Notes under the pieces: generated by a model | The model's input: only the letters and a program-made list of their open reading frames with translations | Databases searched by the model: none | What the model was told of the DNA's origin: nothing | From: Adiantum capillus-veneris | Taxonomy: Eukaryota; Streptophyta; Polypodiopsida; Polypodiales; Pteridaceae | Assembly (NCBI GenBank): GCA_014529385.2 | Contig: CM043965.1 | Coordinates: forward strand, 12,723,912 to 12,787,911 | DNA length: 64,000 bases | Reading direction: 5' to 3' | Part shown: positions 11,700 through 23,276 of the stretch, piece by piece | Numbering within the stretch: the first letter of the stretch is position 1 | Layout: each line of letters opens with the position of its first letter | Position numbers and translations under genes: made by a program

Positions 11700-13449
11700 A
11701 ATAACATGCAAAAAGCACCTATGAGGGGACCAGGGCAAGGGATACCTCAATAGGGACAACCAATTAGGCTGAAAAAATGGTGTGTAATCAAGGGTAAATG
11801 GACCAACCATGAGACCAACAAGTGCTATTACCGATCGAAGTATGATGGGAATGTTCAATACGTTCCTATGAGGCCACAAGAACAACCCATGTACAAATAT
11901 CAGCCTAATATGGCAACACCTCCAAAGACCACCGATGGATATGGAAAGACCTCAACTTGTGTTGGGTCGACAACCTCCATATCCTGGACACGATGCAGTG
12001 CCTGTAAAGTACATGTATTCAGAGGGAGTCATAGATGAACAAGCACTAGTGCCTGTTACACCCTATGTTGAGCCTAGCCCATCTATTGTAATGGTAGAAG
12101 GAGATTGGTATAATTCACATCCACCTCCAATGGAAGAACCTGTAGCTTATGCTACACCAGAGCTTACACCGATGTACTATGTAGCTGACCTACTATGGCA
12201 AGACCGCTAGTTGAAACTTTTTGTATGCAATGTTGCAAAAAGTGAGGACACTTCCCCAAAGACTGTCTAAAAAGTCATTTAAACAAGGGCAAAACAGTAT
12301 TGAACGTAGTTCAAGTGATACCTAGTAGCTCTTCTGAGAGTGAACCGATTGTTCCAATCAAGGTAATCACCAGAGCCCAGGCAAAGAAAAAGAAACACAA
12401 CTCCTCTGATGATTCAGAGAATACAAAAATATCCTCTCAAAAGACCAAAAGAAGCAGAAGTAAAAGGTAGGAGATGAGAAAATAGAAACAATGGACTGAA
12501 ATTGAGGAGAAAGCAAAGAAGCTATTCTAAGAAAAGGTGAAAGAAACTGGAAACGAAATCAAGAAAACCACCGTGAATCTGGAGGATCAATTTTGGTAGA
12601 CAAAATTTTTGAGCCTATTAATGCAGCCTTGGAAGCTTACCAAGCTAGACTTAAAGCAACCCAAAACATGGAAAACAAATAGAAAAACTATCCTTCTCTA
12701 GACAAGAATCACACAAGAGATGCTGGAAACACAAAAACCCAAGCTCGAGAGTATGGCAAAACCTAAGGGGCTTGTGGTAAGAGCGAATAAAGAAAAACCC
12801 AAAGAGGTGGTAGAACCCCACATTGAAACGAAAGAGCCGGAACTTATAGTGCTGAACAATGAAGATGCCTTAGACGGAATTACATTCGTAGAAGAAGACT
12901 GGCTAGGACACTTATGGAAAAAAGTTAGAGAGACTAATGATGGGAGCCTAACTCTGAAGTCAGCTCCTATAGAGGAAGTTTGGTTAGACAATCTACCTCC
13001 TCATATGGACATGGATATACAATCCTTGTATGGGGATTGCGGGTTTGAAACCTCATGAATGTCTAAACCATTGACCTTGAAAACACTACCGTCTTACTTG
13101 GGAGAGATAAAAACGATGATTGCGGGCTTGAAACCTCAGGAATGTCTAAACCATTGACCTTGAAAACACTGCCATCTTACTTGGAAGAGATAACGAAGAT
13201 GAATCCATAGTGTGTAAAACCACTCAGGTAAACAAAGCAAAATAGACCCTAGAAGTAGACAACCTCCATTCAATTATGTCTATACCCATTCAATTCACTC
13301 TTACTTTAGGAGAACTGTTGAAAATCAAACCATATTTAAGGAATGATCTACAAAAACCTCTAGAGAAGGTGGGGATAACGAGGCTAATCGATTTTTTTTT
13401 GGAAAAATTGTAACACGAAATGGATAATAAAGAGATTTGATCTGTTACA
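11700..13449 (+). pseudogene. Element A Gag C-terminus with zinc knuckle and linker
   Basis: Remnants of a Pro/Tyr-rich segment (11935-12210) are followed by a CCHC-like knuckle at 12222-12266. It reads C-X2-C-X5-H-X4-C with GHFPKDC, and one TGA falls inside. A Lys/Glu-rich linker follows. The X5 spacing differs from the usual X4. Multiple stops occur. An 83-bp tandem duplication lies at 13035-13192. Confidence 0.7.
13035..13192 (+). repeat. 83-bp tandem duplication in gag-pro linker
   Basis: Units begin gattgcggg at 13035 and 13118 and run through gaaaacact to gagagataa/gaagagataa with few differences. 83 is not a multiple of three, so the duplication shifts the frame. Confidence 0.88.
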
Positions 13450-13990
13450 ATGAACAAAGTCGGAGAATACTATGACGAGGAAGAAGGAAACACAACCCTT
13501 CTAGTGAGATATAATGAGATTGGGACCATGGCAATACTAGATAGTGGGACAGGCATAGCCATAGTCATGAAAGCAGTATGGGAATCATGGGGACAACCAG
13601 CCATTAGACAAACTTCAATGAAATTGCAATTGGCTGATGGACATATCGAAAGACCCTTGGGACTGCTTGAAAAAGTGATCCTTAATTCCTCTGGAATTGA
13701 ATATCCACACTTTTGGCATAGTGGACTTTGGAAAGAAACTCAACTACGAAATCATATTGGGAAGACCTTTCATGCGACAAGTATAACTTATCCAAGATTG
13801 GTGAAACAATTATCTGTACTTGAAGCAAGTGGGATCCATAACAAGGGTTAATCGAAAAGATCACACTTATACAGATGTCATGAAAATGCCCATTCACGAA
13901 TTCAATTCAGCCTCTTTGGTCAAAACTAAGCTTCCATCTTGGTTGAACAAGGACATACCTGTTTGGATGTGCGGAGCCTCAGAAAATGGG
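13450..13990 (+). pseudogene. Element A aspartic protease (first retropepsin)
   Basis: The 133-codon frame contains MAILDSGTGIAIV, where DSG is the retropepsin catalytic triad, then a flap-like region and LADGHIERPLG. Around 13710 the frame shifts by one; the expected continuation including an ILGRPFM-type motif is visible in the next frame at about 13765-13795. The domain matures Gag-Pol. Its position between Gag and RT is normal for gypsy elements. Broken by the frameshift. Confidence 0.82.
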
Positions 13991-14919
13991 TGCTTTAAAT
14001 GAGAAGAGTGTATCTTGGAAAGGGGATTGTATAGAAGAAGCCTATGTATCTGAACCCTTTCTAGAACATTTATTTGAGCCATTTGAGTGGATTCAAATCT
14101 TAACAACAATTGATGTACGTATAAATACGTCTATGCCTACTCAATTTTACAATGAGGACGGCTATGACATAATTCCCATACAAATGATCTCAACCCTTCA
14201 CATTGAAGATGAAAATCAAGAACCCAAGGACTTGATGAAAGCTCAACAAGTCTTTTCAGACCTCTACTATGATGCCACGGATGAGCTAGAAGAACATTCA
14301 GCTACCTCAGATGATTCAGGGTCAGAAAAAAACATGTAAGAGCTAAACTACTCATGAAAGGAGGGGAGGAAAAGTTTTTTAACTTTCCAAACCAGAAACC
14401 AAGATGACAAAAATGGTATAGAAGAAAAAGAGACACCAAAAACTTAAAAGCCAGACCTATGCCATCAATCTCTAGTAGAATACAGTTTCTGATGCAGATA
14501 GATGCACATGATTGTGTCAAGGACAAAATCACTGATAGATATCCTTTAAACAAAAAATAGGAAAGATTGAAAACATCGAGAAAAACAAGAAAGGAAAATC
14601 AAGCAAAACCTAAATAACAAGACAAGGAGTCAACCATGACACGAGTTGAACGAAGAAAGAAATATCAAGATTTGAAAAAAGCTCTTAAGGAGATATATAC
14701 AACTGAAATGGAACCAATGAGGAGGATAGTAAAGATGTAATGAGTGTTCCATCCCATTACAAGAAATATACTCTCCAAGATCGGAAAATTACAGTTGAAC
14801 GACCTGTCAGGGAACTAAGAAAATAGAGCAAGTCCTACAAAGAACCTAAAAACACAAAAAAGATCGAACTAGCCGAACCAGGAGAAGAGCCTAGACCTGC
14901 CTACATTGAAAACGACCTG
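13991..14919 (+). other. Element A protease-RT linker
   Basis: A 117-codon acidic frame (13986-14339) and scattered short frames, Lys/Glu-rich. No recognisable domain. It probably encodes the spacer between protease and RT, with several stops. Confidence 0.5.
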
Positions 14920-16647
14920 ATGGAAGACGAAGAAGAGATTTTGTTAAGCTTACTAAAAGAATACCGAGATATCTTTGCTTGGTCTTATAAGGATCTCAAG
15001 GGGGTTGATCCAAAAATCTGTCAACACACCATACCTATGAGAGATGATGCAAAACCGAGCAGTGGCAAAGTCCATACACATATAATGAAACATTTGCCAG
15101 AATGATCAAAGAAGATATTGAAAATCTAAAGGCAGCCGAATTCATTTATGAAATTGAACACATAGATTGGCTGTCTCCCATTGTAGTAGTCCCCAAGAAA
15201 AATGGAAAATTACGAGTGTGCGTCAATCTCAAGAAATTAAATGCAGCTACCATTAGAGATAACTTTCCTCTTCCAATCACTGAGCATGTAAATTTAGAAC
15301 GAGTTACAGGAAAAGAAGATTACAGGCTTTCAGGATACAATCAACTTTTGGTTGATCCCAAGGATCAACATGAAACTTCTTTTGCAACTGAATGGGGTAT
15401 TTTTTTCTATCGGGTTATGCCTTTTGGGTCAACTAATGCTCCTACCACCTTTCAAACATTAATGAGCCATGCTTTTAAATAATATCTTTGGAATTTCTTG
15501 GAAGTATACATGGATGATCTATGTGTACATTCATCATTTTGGTTTGATCACTTTGAGCACCTCAAAAGGTACTCAAAAAATGTTATAGGATTTGATTAAA
15601 TCCTAAAAATTTCACATACATGGCATGGGGGATTCACTAGTAGTAATAGGTAGACGCCACTTGCGTGCAACAAAATTGCCTTTTTAGCCCCTACATATGG
15701 GACCCTCCTATGTAAAATCGATCCATTTGGCCTTAAAAAACCCCCCTATTGTACACTCACGTGATACCATACGGTAACCCTTAGTGAATACCCCGTGATT
15801 CATGGGTAGACAAGGAAACATTCTTGGACATATAGTGTCTAAAAATGGCATAGCTATTGATATGGATAAAATTCATGTTATTGTTGATTTACCTAGACCG
15901 ACAACAGTCAAAGGGGTTCAAGCCTTCATGGGACATTGTGGATATTACCGACGGTTTATCTACATGTACACTATAATTGCAAAACCCATGTATAGATTGA
16001 TTACACATTTTGAATGGACTGATGAGTGTGAAGAATCCTTTATGAGGCTTAAACAAGCTCTCATGTCAGCTCCAATATTGAAAGAACCAGATTGAAATAA
16101 GATATTCCACATACATGTAGATGCTTCCAATTTTTCCATCGAGCGTATACTAACTGAACCAGGAGAAGGGAAAATTGATTTTCCTATTTCTTATGCTAGC
16201 CTACAGTTGAACATGGCAGAAAAGAATTATACTACCACCGAAAGGGAAGGACTAGGAATGATCTATGCCGTTAAAAAGTATAGACATTACCTATTAGCTA
16301 ACAAATTCATGTTCTTTATGGACCACCAATCCTTACTATACTTGGTCAGCAAGCCATGCAACACAAGAAGAATAGTGAGATGGTTCATCATTCTTTTGGA
16401 ATTTGATTTCACTGTAGTTGTGAAAAAGGGCACCACTCATCAAAGAGCAGATCATTTGTCAAGGATTGTTTCAGGAGAACCACCTAAGGAAATTGATGAT
16501 GATCTACCAGATGCATATCTATTCTCCGTTGAAATGATACCTCGATGGTCAAAAAACATGGTATCCTTGGTGACCATAGCTCAAGTGGATTCACAAATAC
16601 CACTTCCTCTTACAATCGGATTGATTGAGAAATTGACTATGTATTAA
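14920..16647 (+). pseudogene. Element A reverse transcriptase and RNase H
   Basis: RT begins around EYRDIFAWSYKDLKGVDP, with SPIVVVPKKNGKLRVCVN and LNAATIRDNFPLP (fingers). FFYRVMPFGSTNAPTTFQ follows, and the catalytic YMDD box is at 15507-15518. A small TIR element (15627-15795) splits RT. Similarity resumes at ILGHIVSKNGIAID. RNase H shows HVDASN (first Asp), EKNYTTTEREGLGMIYAVKKYRHYL (Glu) and FMDHQSLLYL (Asp), ending near DHLSR. Stops at about 15481 and 16093 and frame changes at 15102 and 16207 break it. RT copies the element RNA; RNase H removes the template. Confidence 0.9.
15627..15795. mobile_element. Small (about 169 bp) TIR element inside RT
   Basis: Left end GGGGATTCACTAG and right end CTTAGTGAATACCCC form imperfect inverted repeats. 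RT similarity stops before and resumes after it. It is unlike the CATTAGG elements. No coding frame; the target duplication is not clear. Confidence 0.72.
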
Positions 16648-16925
16648 TTACTAGCTGGAAGATTGTGGAATATTGCTTCTATGCATTAATCCTGAGGAGA
16701 AAACTCAATACTCACTTGAGTCAAGCACATATTACCATAGTAGGACTTCACTTTGCGGAAGGCTAAACTATGTGACAAATCTTGAGACTTGGAGTATTTT
16801 GGCCAACTATGAGGAGTGATGTTTATTCTTTTGTGATAAATTATCCTCAATGCCAAAAACAAACACCCATACCTCATGTGACACTGTTCCAAATGTCTCA
16901 TGTTCCTAAGTGGAGTAACTATCTA
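16640..16925 (+). pseudogene. Extra H2C2 zinc-binding module (first of two)
   Basis: In one frame I read QAHITIVGLHF, then ILRLGVFWPTMRSDVYSFV and NYPQCQK. This is the H-X6-H ... C-X2-C plan of an integrase N-terminal zinc module. The two His are at 16728-16730 and 16749-16751. The first Cys is Tyr (TAT, 16842-16844), a single G-to-A change, and the second Cys is TGC at 16851-16853. Two stops fall inside. A second, intact-looking H2C2 module begins 375 bp further on. Having two is unusual. Confidence 0.72.
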
Positions 16926-17027
16926 GCTATTTACTTAGCAAGTTGAACATTTCCTGAGGATATGAGTAAACACCATCAAAAATCAATTGAAACAGAAGCA
17001 AGAGACTATGATTTTATTTGAAATCAA

Positions 17028-18099
17028 TTGTATCAGAGAGGTAAAGATCAACATCTACATCTTTGTGCAAATGAAAACGAATATATTCCCATTTTAGATC
17101 AAGCACATGCTCGATTAGCTCGAGGCCACGTCTCTAGTGAGACCATCGCAAGAGCAATCTTAATGGCAGGCATATGGTGGCCAACACTTTTTGTAGATGC
17201 CAAGGAATATGTTCAAAGGTGTGGTGCATGCCAACGAGCTAAAATGCCAAAACGTGTAGATAGCATGCCCTTAAGACCAATGATGGGGGCTAGAGCTTTT
17301 GCAAAATGGGGTATAGACTTTGTAGGGCCAATATAGCCACTGCTTATAGAACCAAAACTCAATATATCATTGTAGAAACGGACTATTTGACTAAGTGGGA
17401 CGAGGCTAAAGAAACTCAAAAGAATGATACCAAAACCACGACAACATTCTTATACAAGTACGTGTTCACAAGATATGGACTGCCAGTAGAATTTTTCAAT
17501 GATAGAAGAACTCATTTCCTCAATGAGGTCATTGAGTATTTGCTTGATAAATTTATGGTCATCCATCATAAATCAGCTCCCTATCACCCACAAGAAAATG
17601 CACAAGTTGAGCACACGAATAAAATTCTTAGCTCAGTATTGACTAAAGTGGTTAGCTCAAGAAGGACATATTAGGAAATGAATCTTCATGCAGATCTATG
17701 GGCTTATCGAGTTTCATTCAAAACAGTTCTAAATGCTACACCCTTTAACCTTGTTTATGGTCTTGATGCCATACTGCCAATAGAATTTCTATTGTCGACG
17801 TTAAGGGTAGCAAAGGATCTTGAGTGGACTGGACATGAACTGTCAGATAGACTTGAAGATTTAGAAAAGCTGGATGAGCAAAGGCTAACTACTGTAGCTC
17901 ACATCTATGCACAGAACCGGAAAAAAAAATAATTTCTTGATTCCCATCTCGTTATAAAAATCTTCAAGAAAGGGAACTTAGTTTTAGTCTGTTCTCTTAA
18001 GCAGCACATTCCCAAGTTTAAGAAAATGGGAAACGGACCATTTGTAATTGAAGATGTATCTCCGAGTGGAGCAGTGAAGTTATCTACCCTAGACGGTGA
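17028..18099 (+). pseudogene. Element A integrase (H2C2 module and catalytic core)
   Basis: The H2C2 module reads QAHARLARGHV, then WWPTLFVDAKEYVQRCGACQ, with His at 17105 and 17126 and Cys at 17220 and 17229. The core has the first Asp in WGIDFVGP, the second in FFNDRRTHF and the Glu in NAQVEHTNK. Downstream LWAYRVSFKT and TPFNLVYGLDAILPIE are typical of Tat-type plant integrases. Frames change near 17330, and a stop lies at 17672. The copia element inserts at 18099/18100, and the tail continues at 23277. Integrase joins the cDNA to the host chromosome. Confidence 0.9.
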
Positions 18100-18326
18100 T
18101 CTTACCATATACATGTGGTAGTGATGTGTGTGAACACACTAGGACCTCCGGGGCATTTTTTCCCTCTTTAGGAGGTTTTTTCCCCCAAACATTGTGTATA
18201 CGCCCATCACTCTAGGGATATCTATCTTTCCATTGCACACTAAGTAACACACTCTCTATTGTGTGCCGTGAGCTTCCTTTGTCTTCTCCAAGCTGTGTGT
18301 GTTTCTCTGCAACCCTAATTCCAACA
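18100..18326 (+). repeat. Copia 5' LTR
   Basis: 227 bp beginning TCTTACCATATACATG and ending CTAATTCCAACA. Related LTRs at 60.3-61.3 kb begin TGTTACC, so the TC start is a change from the canonical end. Confidence 0.95.
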
Positions 18327-18327
18327 A

Positions 18328-18342
18328 TTGGTATCAGAGCAG
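18328..18342 (+). promoter_or_regulatory. Copia primer-binding site
   Basis: ttggtatcagagcag lies one base after the 5' LTR. TGGTATCAGAGC is complementary to the 3' end of plant initiator Met-tRNA and is the standard copia primer site. Confidence 0.93.
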
Positions 18343-18688
18343 GTCACGTCCTCCCGGGCTTAGTCGCCAGCTGCTCCAGCACACGCCTGCTCACTTTCTC
18401 TGATTTCAGTGAGCTTTGGTGAGCGTTCGCAGGTCGACAAGAATTTTGGGTAAGCTCGATGAGCTTGGTCTGCTCAGAATTTTGATTTGGGCTCATTTCG
18501 GCCTCCGTTTCCACTACAGACATTACTGCACAGGCTATTTCGTCATTTTGTGCAGAATTTCTGTCAGTGCCATTTTCTGCATAACAGGTGCCTCATAGTC
18601 TTCTACGGTTTGTGCTATATAGCACAGGTTGTTCTCACTTAGTTTCTCCTATTTTCGGGCAGTTCTCACATTAGGTGCAGCATTTACC

Positions 18689-20836
18689 ATGGCTGGCAAC
18701 AACAACACAGATGTGTTCAAGATGTTTGTTGCTGAGGACAGGTTGGATGGGGACAACTACCCTATGTGGTCTTATATGATGCAACATGTTCTTGTGTCAA
18801 AGGGTGTCTGGAACATTGTGCAGGGCATTGATGTATGTCTTGGTTCTGAGGATGTAGGCGATGTTGAGGATGTTGCAGGCCTTGCTGCAAGGATTGCAGC
18901 TGTTAGAGTTATTTTGCCTACTGCAAAAAAAGCTCGTTGGGATGTTAAGGATGCGCAAGCTCATGCATTGATTGAGTTGTCTGTGAAGCGCACCATTGTT
19001 CCTCACATCCGTTCAGCAAAATCTGCAAAACAGGCTTGGGATATTTTAGCAGGTCTTTATGCAAGCCGCAATGAGGCTAAAATTGCTTTGCTGCGTAAAG
19101 AGCTGGAGTCGAAGATTATGCATGAGGAAGATGACATGGACACTTTCCTTGCTAGTGTCAAGGATATCAATGAGCAACTCATTTCTGCAGGTGAAGTCAT
19201 TTATGACAGTTCCCTAGTATAGACTGTTCTTGATGCCTTCCCAGATTCTTACCAGACTTTTGCTAGTACTTGGAGACTTATGACCCAAGGAAATCTAGAA
19301 GTTGTCAAGTTTGATGCATTACGCACATTGCTGTTGCAAGAGTCACTTTCGAGAAAAAACAGGACTAGGCAGCGTGCAGTTGAACATGCTTTTATTGCTT
19401 CTCAAAGAAAGGGTGGTAACAGTAATGCAGCCACTTCTTATGGTTCTGCTGCGAGTGGCAAAAATTATGTTCCTAATGCTTCTGCTGGCAGCACTTCGTC
19501 TGGTAATTCTGGTGATAAGGGCAAAAAGAAGATGCGTTGCCATAATTGTAAAGCCAATGATCACTTGATCAAGTTGTGTCCTAAGTTGAAGGCCAAAGAG
19601 GCTAAGAAGAAAGAGGGTGGTCCCATTGCAAATGCTAGTTCCTCTACAAATGCAGCCATTGTTGATTCTTCTGTGAAAGGAGACTGTGTTGCTGATGTTG
19701 ATGCAGAATGGGCTTTTAGCGCAGAGTGCACTTACAATCCTGTTGTCCATGATGCATACTTGTCACTTGCTGCAGATTTACATGTGTGGTATTTCGACAG
19801 TGGTGCTACAAAGCACATTACCTCACATCGTGAATTTTTTACCTCTCTCGAGTCAGTCCCTCATGGGAATTCAGTCACTTGTGCCAACAACTCCTCTTAT
19901 CCAGTTCAGAGAGTTGGAAAGATTGTGCTCACTACTGCTAATGGAAGTTCCTTCACACTTGTTGATGCACTTTATGTACCTGGGATCAAGAAGAGTCTCT
20001 TGTCTGTATCCGCACTTGCTAGACATGGACTTGTAGTCAAATTTGTGGATGACAGATGTACAATTCATGATCTCAGTTTTGGTGATGAAATTGTTGCATC
20101 TGGGCTTTTGTGCCGTGGGCTTTATAAGCTCACTTTGTATGACAAGTGTGGACAAAATTTTGCAAATGCTGTTGCAGATTCAAGGGCTATTTCAAATGCA
20201 AAACTTTGGCATGCACGTTTTGGTCATCTGAATTTTGCTAGTTTGCTGGGTTTGCAGAAATCTGATATGGTTGCTTCTTTGCTGCCTCTTGAAGCACCTG
20301 TCAAACATGTTTGTGAAGGCTGTATTTTGGGTAAGATGCAGCGTTCTAAATTTCCAAAGGATGGTTCAGTTCGGGCCACATGCAGGTTGCAGCTTGTGCA
20401 TAGTGATATTTTTGGGCCCATGCAAACTCTGTCCTTGGGCAATTACCTGTACTTCATGACTTTCATTGATGATTACTTCAGGCATGCATGGGTATTTCTG
20501 CTTAAAGAGAAGTCCGAAGTTTTTATGAGCTTCAAACAATTTCTGGCTATGGCTGAAAATGTCTCGAAATGTACTATGGGCACCCTCCGTTCCCATCGAG
20601 GTGGGGAGTATATGTCTCATGAATTTAATGCATTTCTGGCTAGTCGTGGGATAAAACACCAATGTACAATGCCTTATACACCTCACCAAAATGGTGTTGT
20701 TGAGAGGAAAAACAGGTCACTTACGGAAATGGCACGATGTATGGTCAAAAGTCAAGCTTTGCCGCATTCTTTTTGGCTTGAGGCCATTATGTGTGCCACT
20801 TATGTACTTAACAGGTCTCCTACGAAAGCTTTGTAG
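18689..20836 (+). pseudogene. Copia Gag, protease and integrase
   Basis: ATG at 18689 (MAGNNNTDVFKMF) opens Gag. A TAG at 19220-19222 interrupts, and the same frame resumes. The zinc knuckle is CHNCKANDHLIKLC (C-X2-C-X4-H-X4-C). The protease has WYFDSGATKHIT (DSG). The GAG-pre-integrase region shows LWHARFGHLN and CEGCILGK. In the integrase core the first Asp is in LVHSDIFGP and the Glu in NGVVERKNR. The position expected to be Asp is His: LRSHRGGEY, CAT at 20594-20596. The frame ends at TAG 20834-20836; similarity continues (TPYEAW) before a frameshift near 20940. Confidence 0.93.
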
Positions 20837-20901
20837 TCTATTACTCCATATGAAGCATGGCATGATAAAAAGCCTTCTATTGAGCACATGCGTGTTTTTG
20901 G

Positions 20902-22974
20902 ATGTTTGGCATATGCTTTGGTGCCACAAGTGCAACGCAAAAATTGGATGATAAGGCTGTCAAATGTATTTTTGTTGGTTATAGTGCTGAAAGCAAAGGT
21001 TATAGGTTGTATCATCCGCAAACAAAAGGTATTCTGGTTTCTCGGGATGTAGTGTTTGTGGAAGATTCTGTTCAGCCCTTGCTGTCATGTACTAGAGAGA
21101 GTAATGTAAGCTCACAGGACATTTATGACACTTTGTTGCCTCTTTTCAGTGGTGGAAATACAAATGTAAGCTGCAATGAGACAAATGTACAGCCTATGGG
21201 GGTTTCTGAAAATGTTTTAGATGAGCCTATTACTGATGCAGATGTAAATGATGTACTTGATGAGGAAAGGGATGAAAATGAGCAGGCTAGAGGTATGCCA
21301 AAATGGCTGGTGCACACTTTGCGTGATAGTAAATTGGATGCACCTTTGTCTAGTCATACTCGTTTAGGCTCTCTCCATGCATCTTATGCATCAGATTGTT
21401 ATGATTTGGATGTGTCTAGCTTACATGATGTTGAGGAGCCTCTGTCTTTTGATGAAGCACATAATTCAAAAAATTGGATGGTTGCCATGCAATCAAAATA
21501 TGATGCACTTATAGAAAATGACACATGGACTTTATGTGATTTGCCTCTTGGCAAAAAGGCCATTGGTACGAAGTGGGTTTACAAGTTGAAACGCAAGCCG
21601 GACGGTGAGATCGATCGCCATAAGGCTCGACTTGTTGCAAAGGGTTATGCACAGCAAAAATGCATAGATTATGAAGAGACTTTTTCTCCCACTTGTCGTA
21701 TGACTACTGTGCGTTTTCTATGTGCATTGGCAGCTCATTTTGGTTGGGATGTACATCAATCAGACATTGTTACTGCTTTCTTGAATGGTGACATATTTGA
21801 GGAAGTTTATGTAACGCAGCCTCGCGGTTTTGTCATAAAAGGACAAGAGGACAAAGTGTGCAAATGTAACAAGGCTTTGTATGGGTTGAAGCAATCTCCT
21901 CGTGCTTGGTATGAGAAAGCTGACACTCATTTGGTCAAACAAGGCTTTCGTAACAGTCCAACAGATATTACATTGTATGTAAAGCATGAGGGTGATGTAT
22001 TTCTCATCGTGGTTCTTTATATTGATGATTTGCTGATCACTGGACCAAATGAGAGACATATTGCTGAATTTAAGGCTGATTTGAATGATACTTTCAAGAT
22101 GAAAGATTTGGGGCTGTTACATCATTATTTGGGTATACAGTTTAAGCAATATGATGGTGGTATTGCCTTGTGTCAGAAAAGTTACATAGAGACATTGCTA
22201 TGTAAGTTTGGACTTGAGGATTCCAAACCTATTGCCACTCCCATGGAAACAGGTTTGAAGTTGAGTCTACATGATGCGGGCGATCCTGCTGATGTCACTC
22301 TTTACCAAACTGTTGTTGGCTGCCTCATTTATGTATGCAACACGAGGCCAGATATTAAGTTTGCAGTCTCACAAGTCATTAGATTTATGCATAGCCCAGG
22401 GTCTAAGCATTGGCAGGCTATCAAGAGGATTTTACGCTACCTTAGTGGCACTTTACATCTTGGCTTGTTTTATCCCAAGGGGGGATCATTGCCGCTAGAC
22501 TTACATGCTTTTTCGGACTCATATTGGGCTGGTTGTTTTGACACGCGAGTGTCCACAAGTGGTTTTTGTTTCATGCTTGGCAGTTCATGTATATCATGGT
22601 TGAGCAAGAAGCAACCTACTGTGGCCACTTCGAGTTGTGAGGTTGAGTACAGGGCAGTCTTCACAGCTACGGTTGAGTGTGTATGGCTCAGACGCCTTAT
22701 GGCTGATTTGGGTGTTGGACAGGACAGTGCCAACACTATCTACACTGACAGTCAGAGCGCATTGGTAGTTGTGAGGAACCCAGTTTTTCATGCTCGCACA
22801 AAGCACATTGAGGTGCATTACCACTATGTCAGGGAGAGGCTCTCAGCGGGAGAGACCAACTTGGCTTATGTGCCAACACAGGACAACCTTGCAGATCTTT
22901 TCACAAAGGCATTGTCTCGTGAGAACCTTGTAGATTTCCGCAAAGCTTTGGGCTTACTCCCCTTTGTGGACTGA
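20902..22974 (+). pseudogene. Copia integrase tail, reverse transcriptase and RNase H
   Basis: A long open frame (690 codons) entered by a one-base shift; its first residues are out of phase, and real similarity starts at about KLDDKAVKCIFVGYS. RT shows GTKWVYKLKRKPDGEIDRHK, ARLVAKGYAQ, DYEETFSPTCRMTTVR, SDIVTAFLNG and the catalytic YIDDLLITG (22018 on). RNase H shows AFSDSYWAG, SSCEVEYRA, YTDSQSAL and KHIEVHYHYVRE, ending LADLFTKALS. Stop TGA at 22972-22974, just before the polypurine tract. This half has no internal stop and would encode intact catalytic motifs. Confidence 0.94.
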
Positions 22975-23033
22975 TCCTGTCCTCAGGGCATGGCACTTCC
23001 CTCTACTCATGTGCCAGCTCTCGTTCACCGCAT

Positions 23034-23049
23034 CACTCCAAGGGGGATT
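23034..23049 (+). promoter_or_regulatory. Copia polypurine tract
   Basis: ccaagggggat lies just upstream of the 3' LTR start at 23050, where the plus-strand primer is normally made. Confidence 0.8.
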
Positions 23050-23276
23050 TCTTACCATATACATGTGGTAGTGATGTGTGTGAACACACTAGGACGACCG
23101 GGGCATTTTTTCCCTCTTTAGGAGGTTTTTTCCCCCGAGCATTGTATATACGCCCATCACTCTAGGGCTATCTATCTTTCCATTGCACACTAAGTAACAC
23201 ACTCTCTCTTGTGTGCCTTGAGCTTCCTTCGTCTTCTCCAAGCTGTGTGTGTTTCTTTGCAACCCTAATTCCAACA
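23050..23276 (+). repeat. Copia 3' LTR
   Basis: 227 bp, the same ends as 18100-18326 including the TC start. It is followed by the ggtga target duplication. Confidence 0.95.

Larger units (their letters stand above)
18100..23276 (+). mobile_element. Ty1/copia retrotransposon nested in element A integrase
   Basis: 5177 bp, with two 227-bp LTRs (18100-18326 and 23050-23276) and the 5-bp duplication ggtga at 18095-18099 and 23277-23281. It has a Met-tRNA primer-binding site, a polypurine tract and the copia order gag, protease, integrase, RT, RNase H. LTRs differ at 10 of 227 positions by hand count (4.4 percent), so it is younger than element A. LTRs start TC rather than TG. It is inactivated by an in-frame stop at 19220, a stop at 20834, a one-base frameshift near 20940 and a changed integrase catalytic residue. 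Confidence 0.96.

Noticed and set aside
18095-18099. Element A integrase interpreted as ending naturally before the copia sequence
   Set aside because: The ggtga duplication and resumption of the integrase tail at 23277 show that it was split by insertion.
22471-22824. Minus-strand frames across copia RNase H (22470-22824) as separate genes
   Set aside because: Antisense shadows of the RNase H coding sequence.
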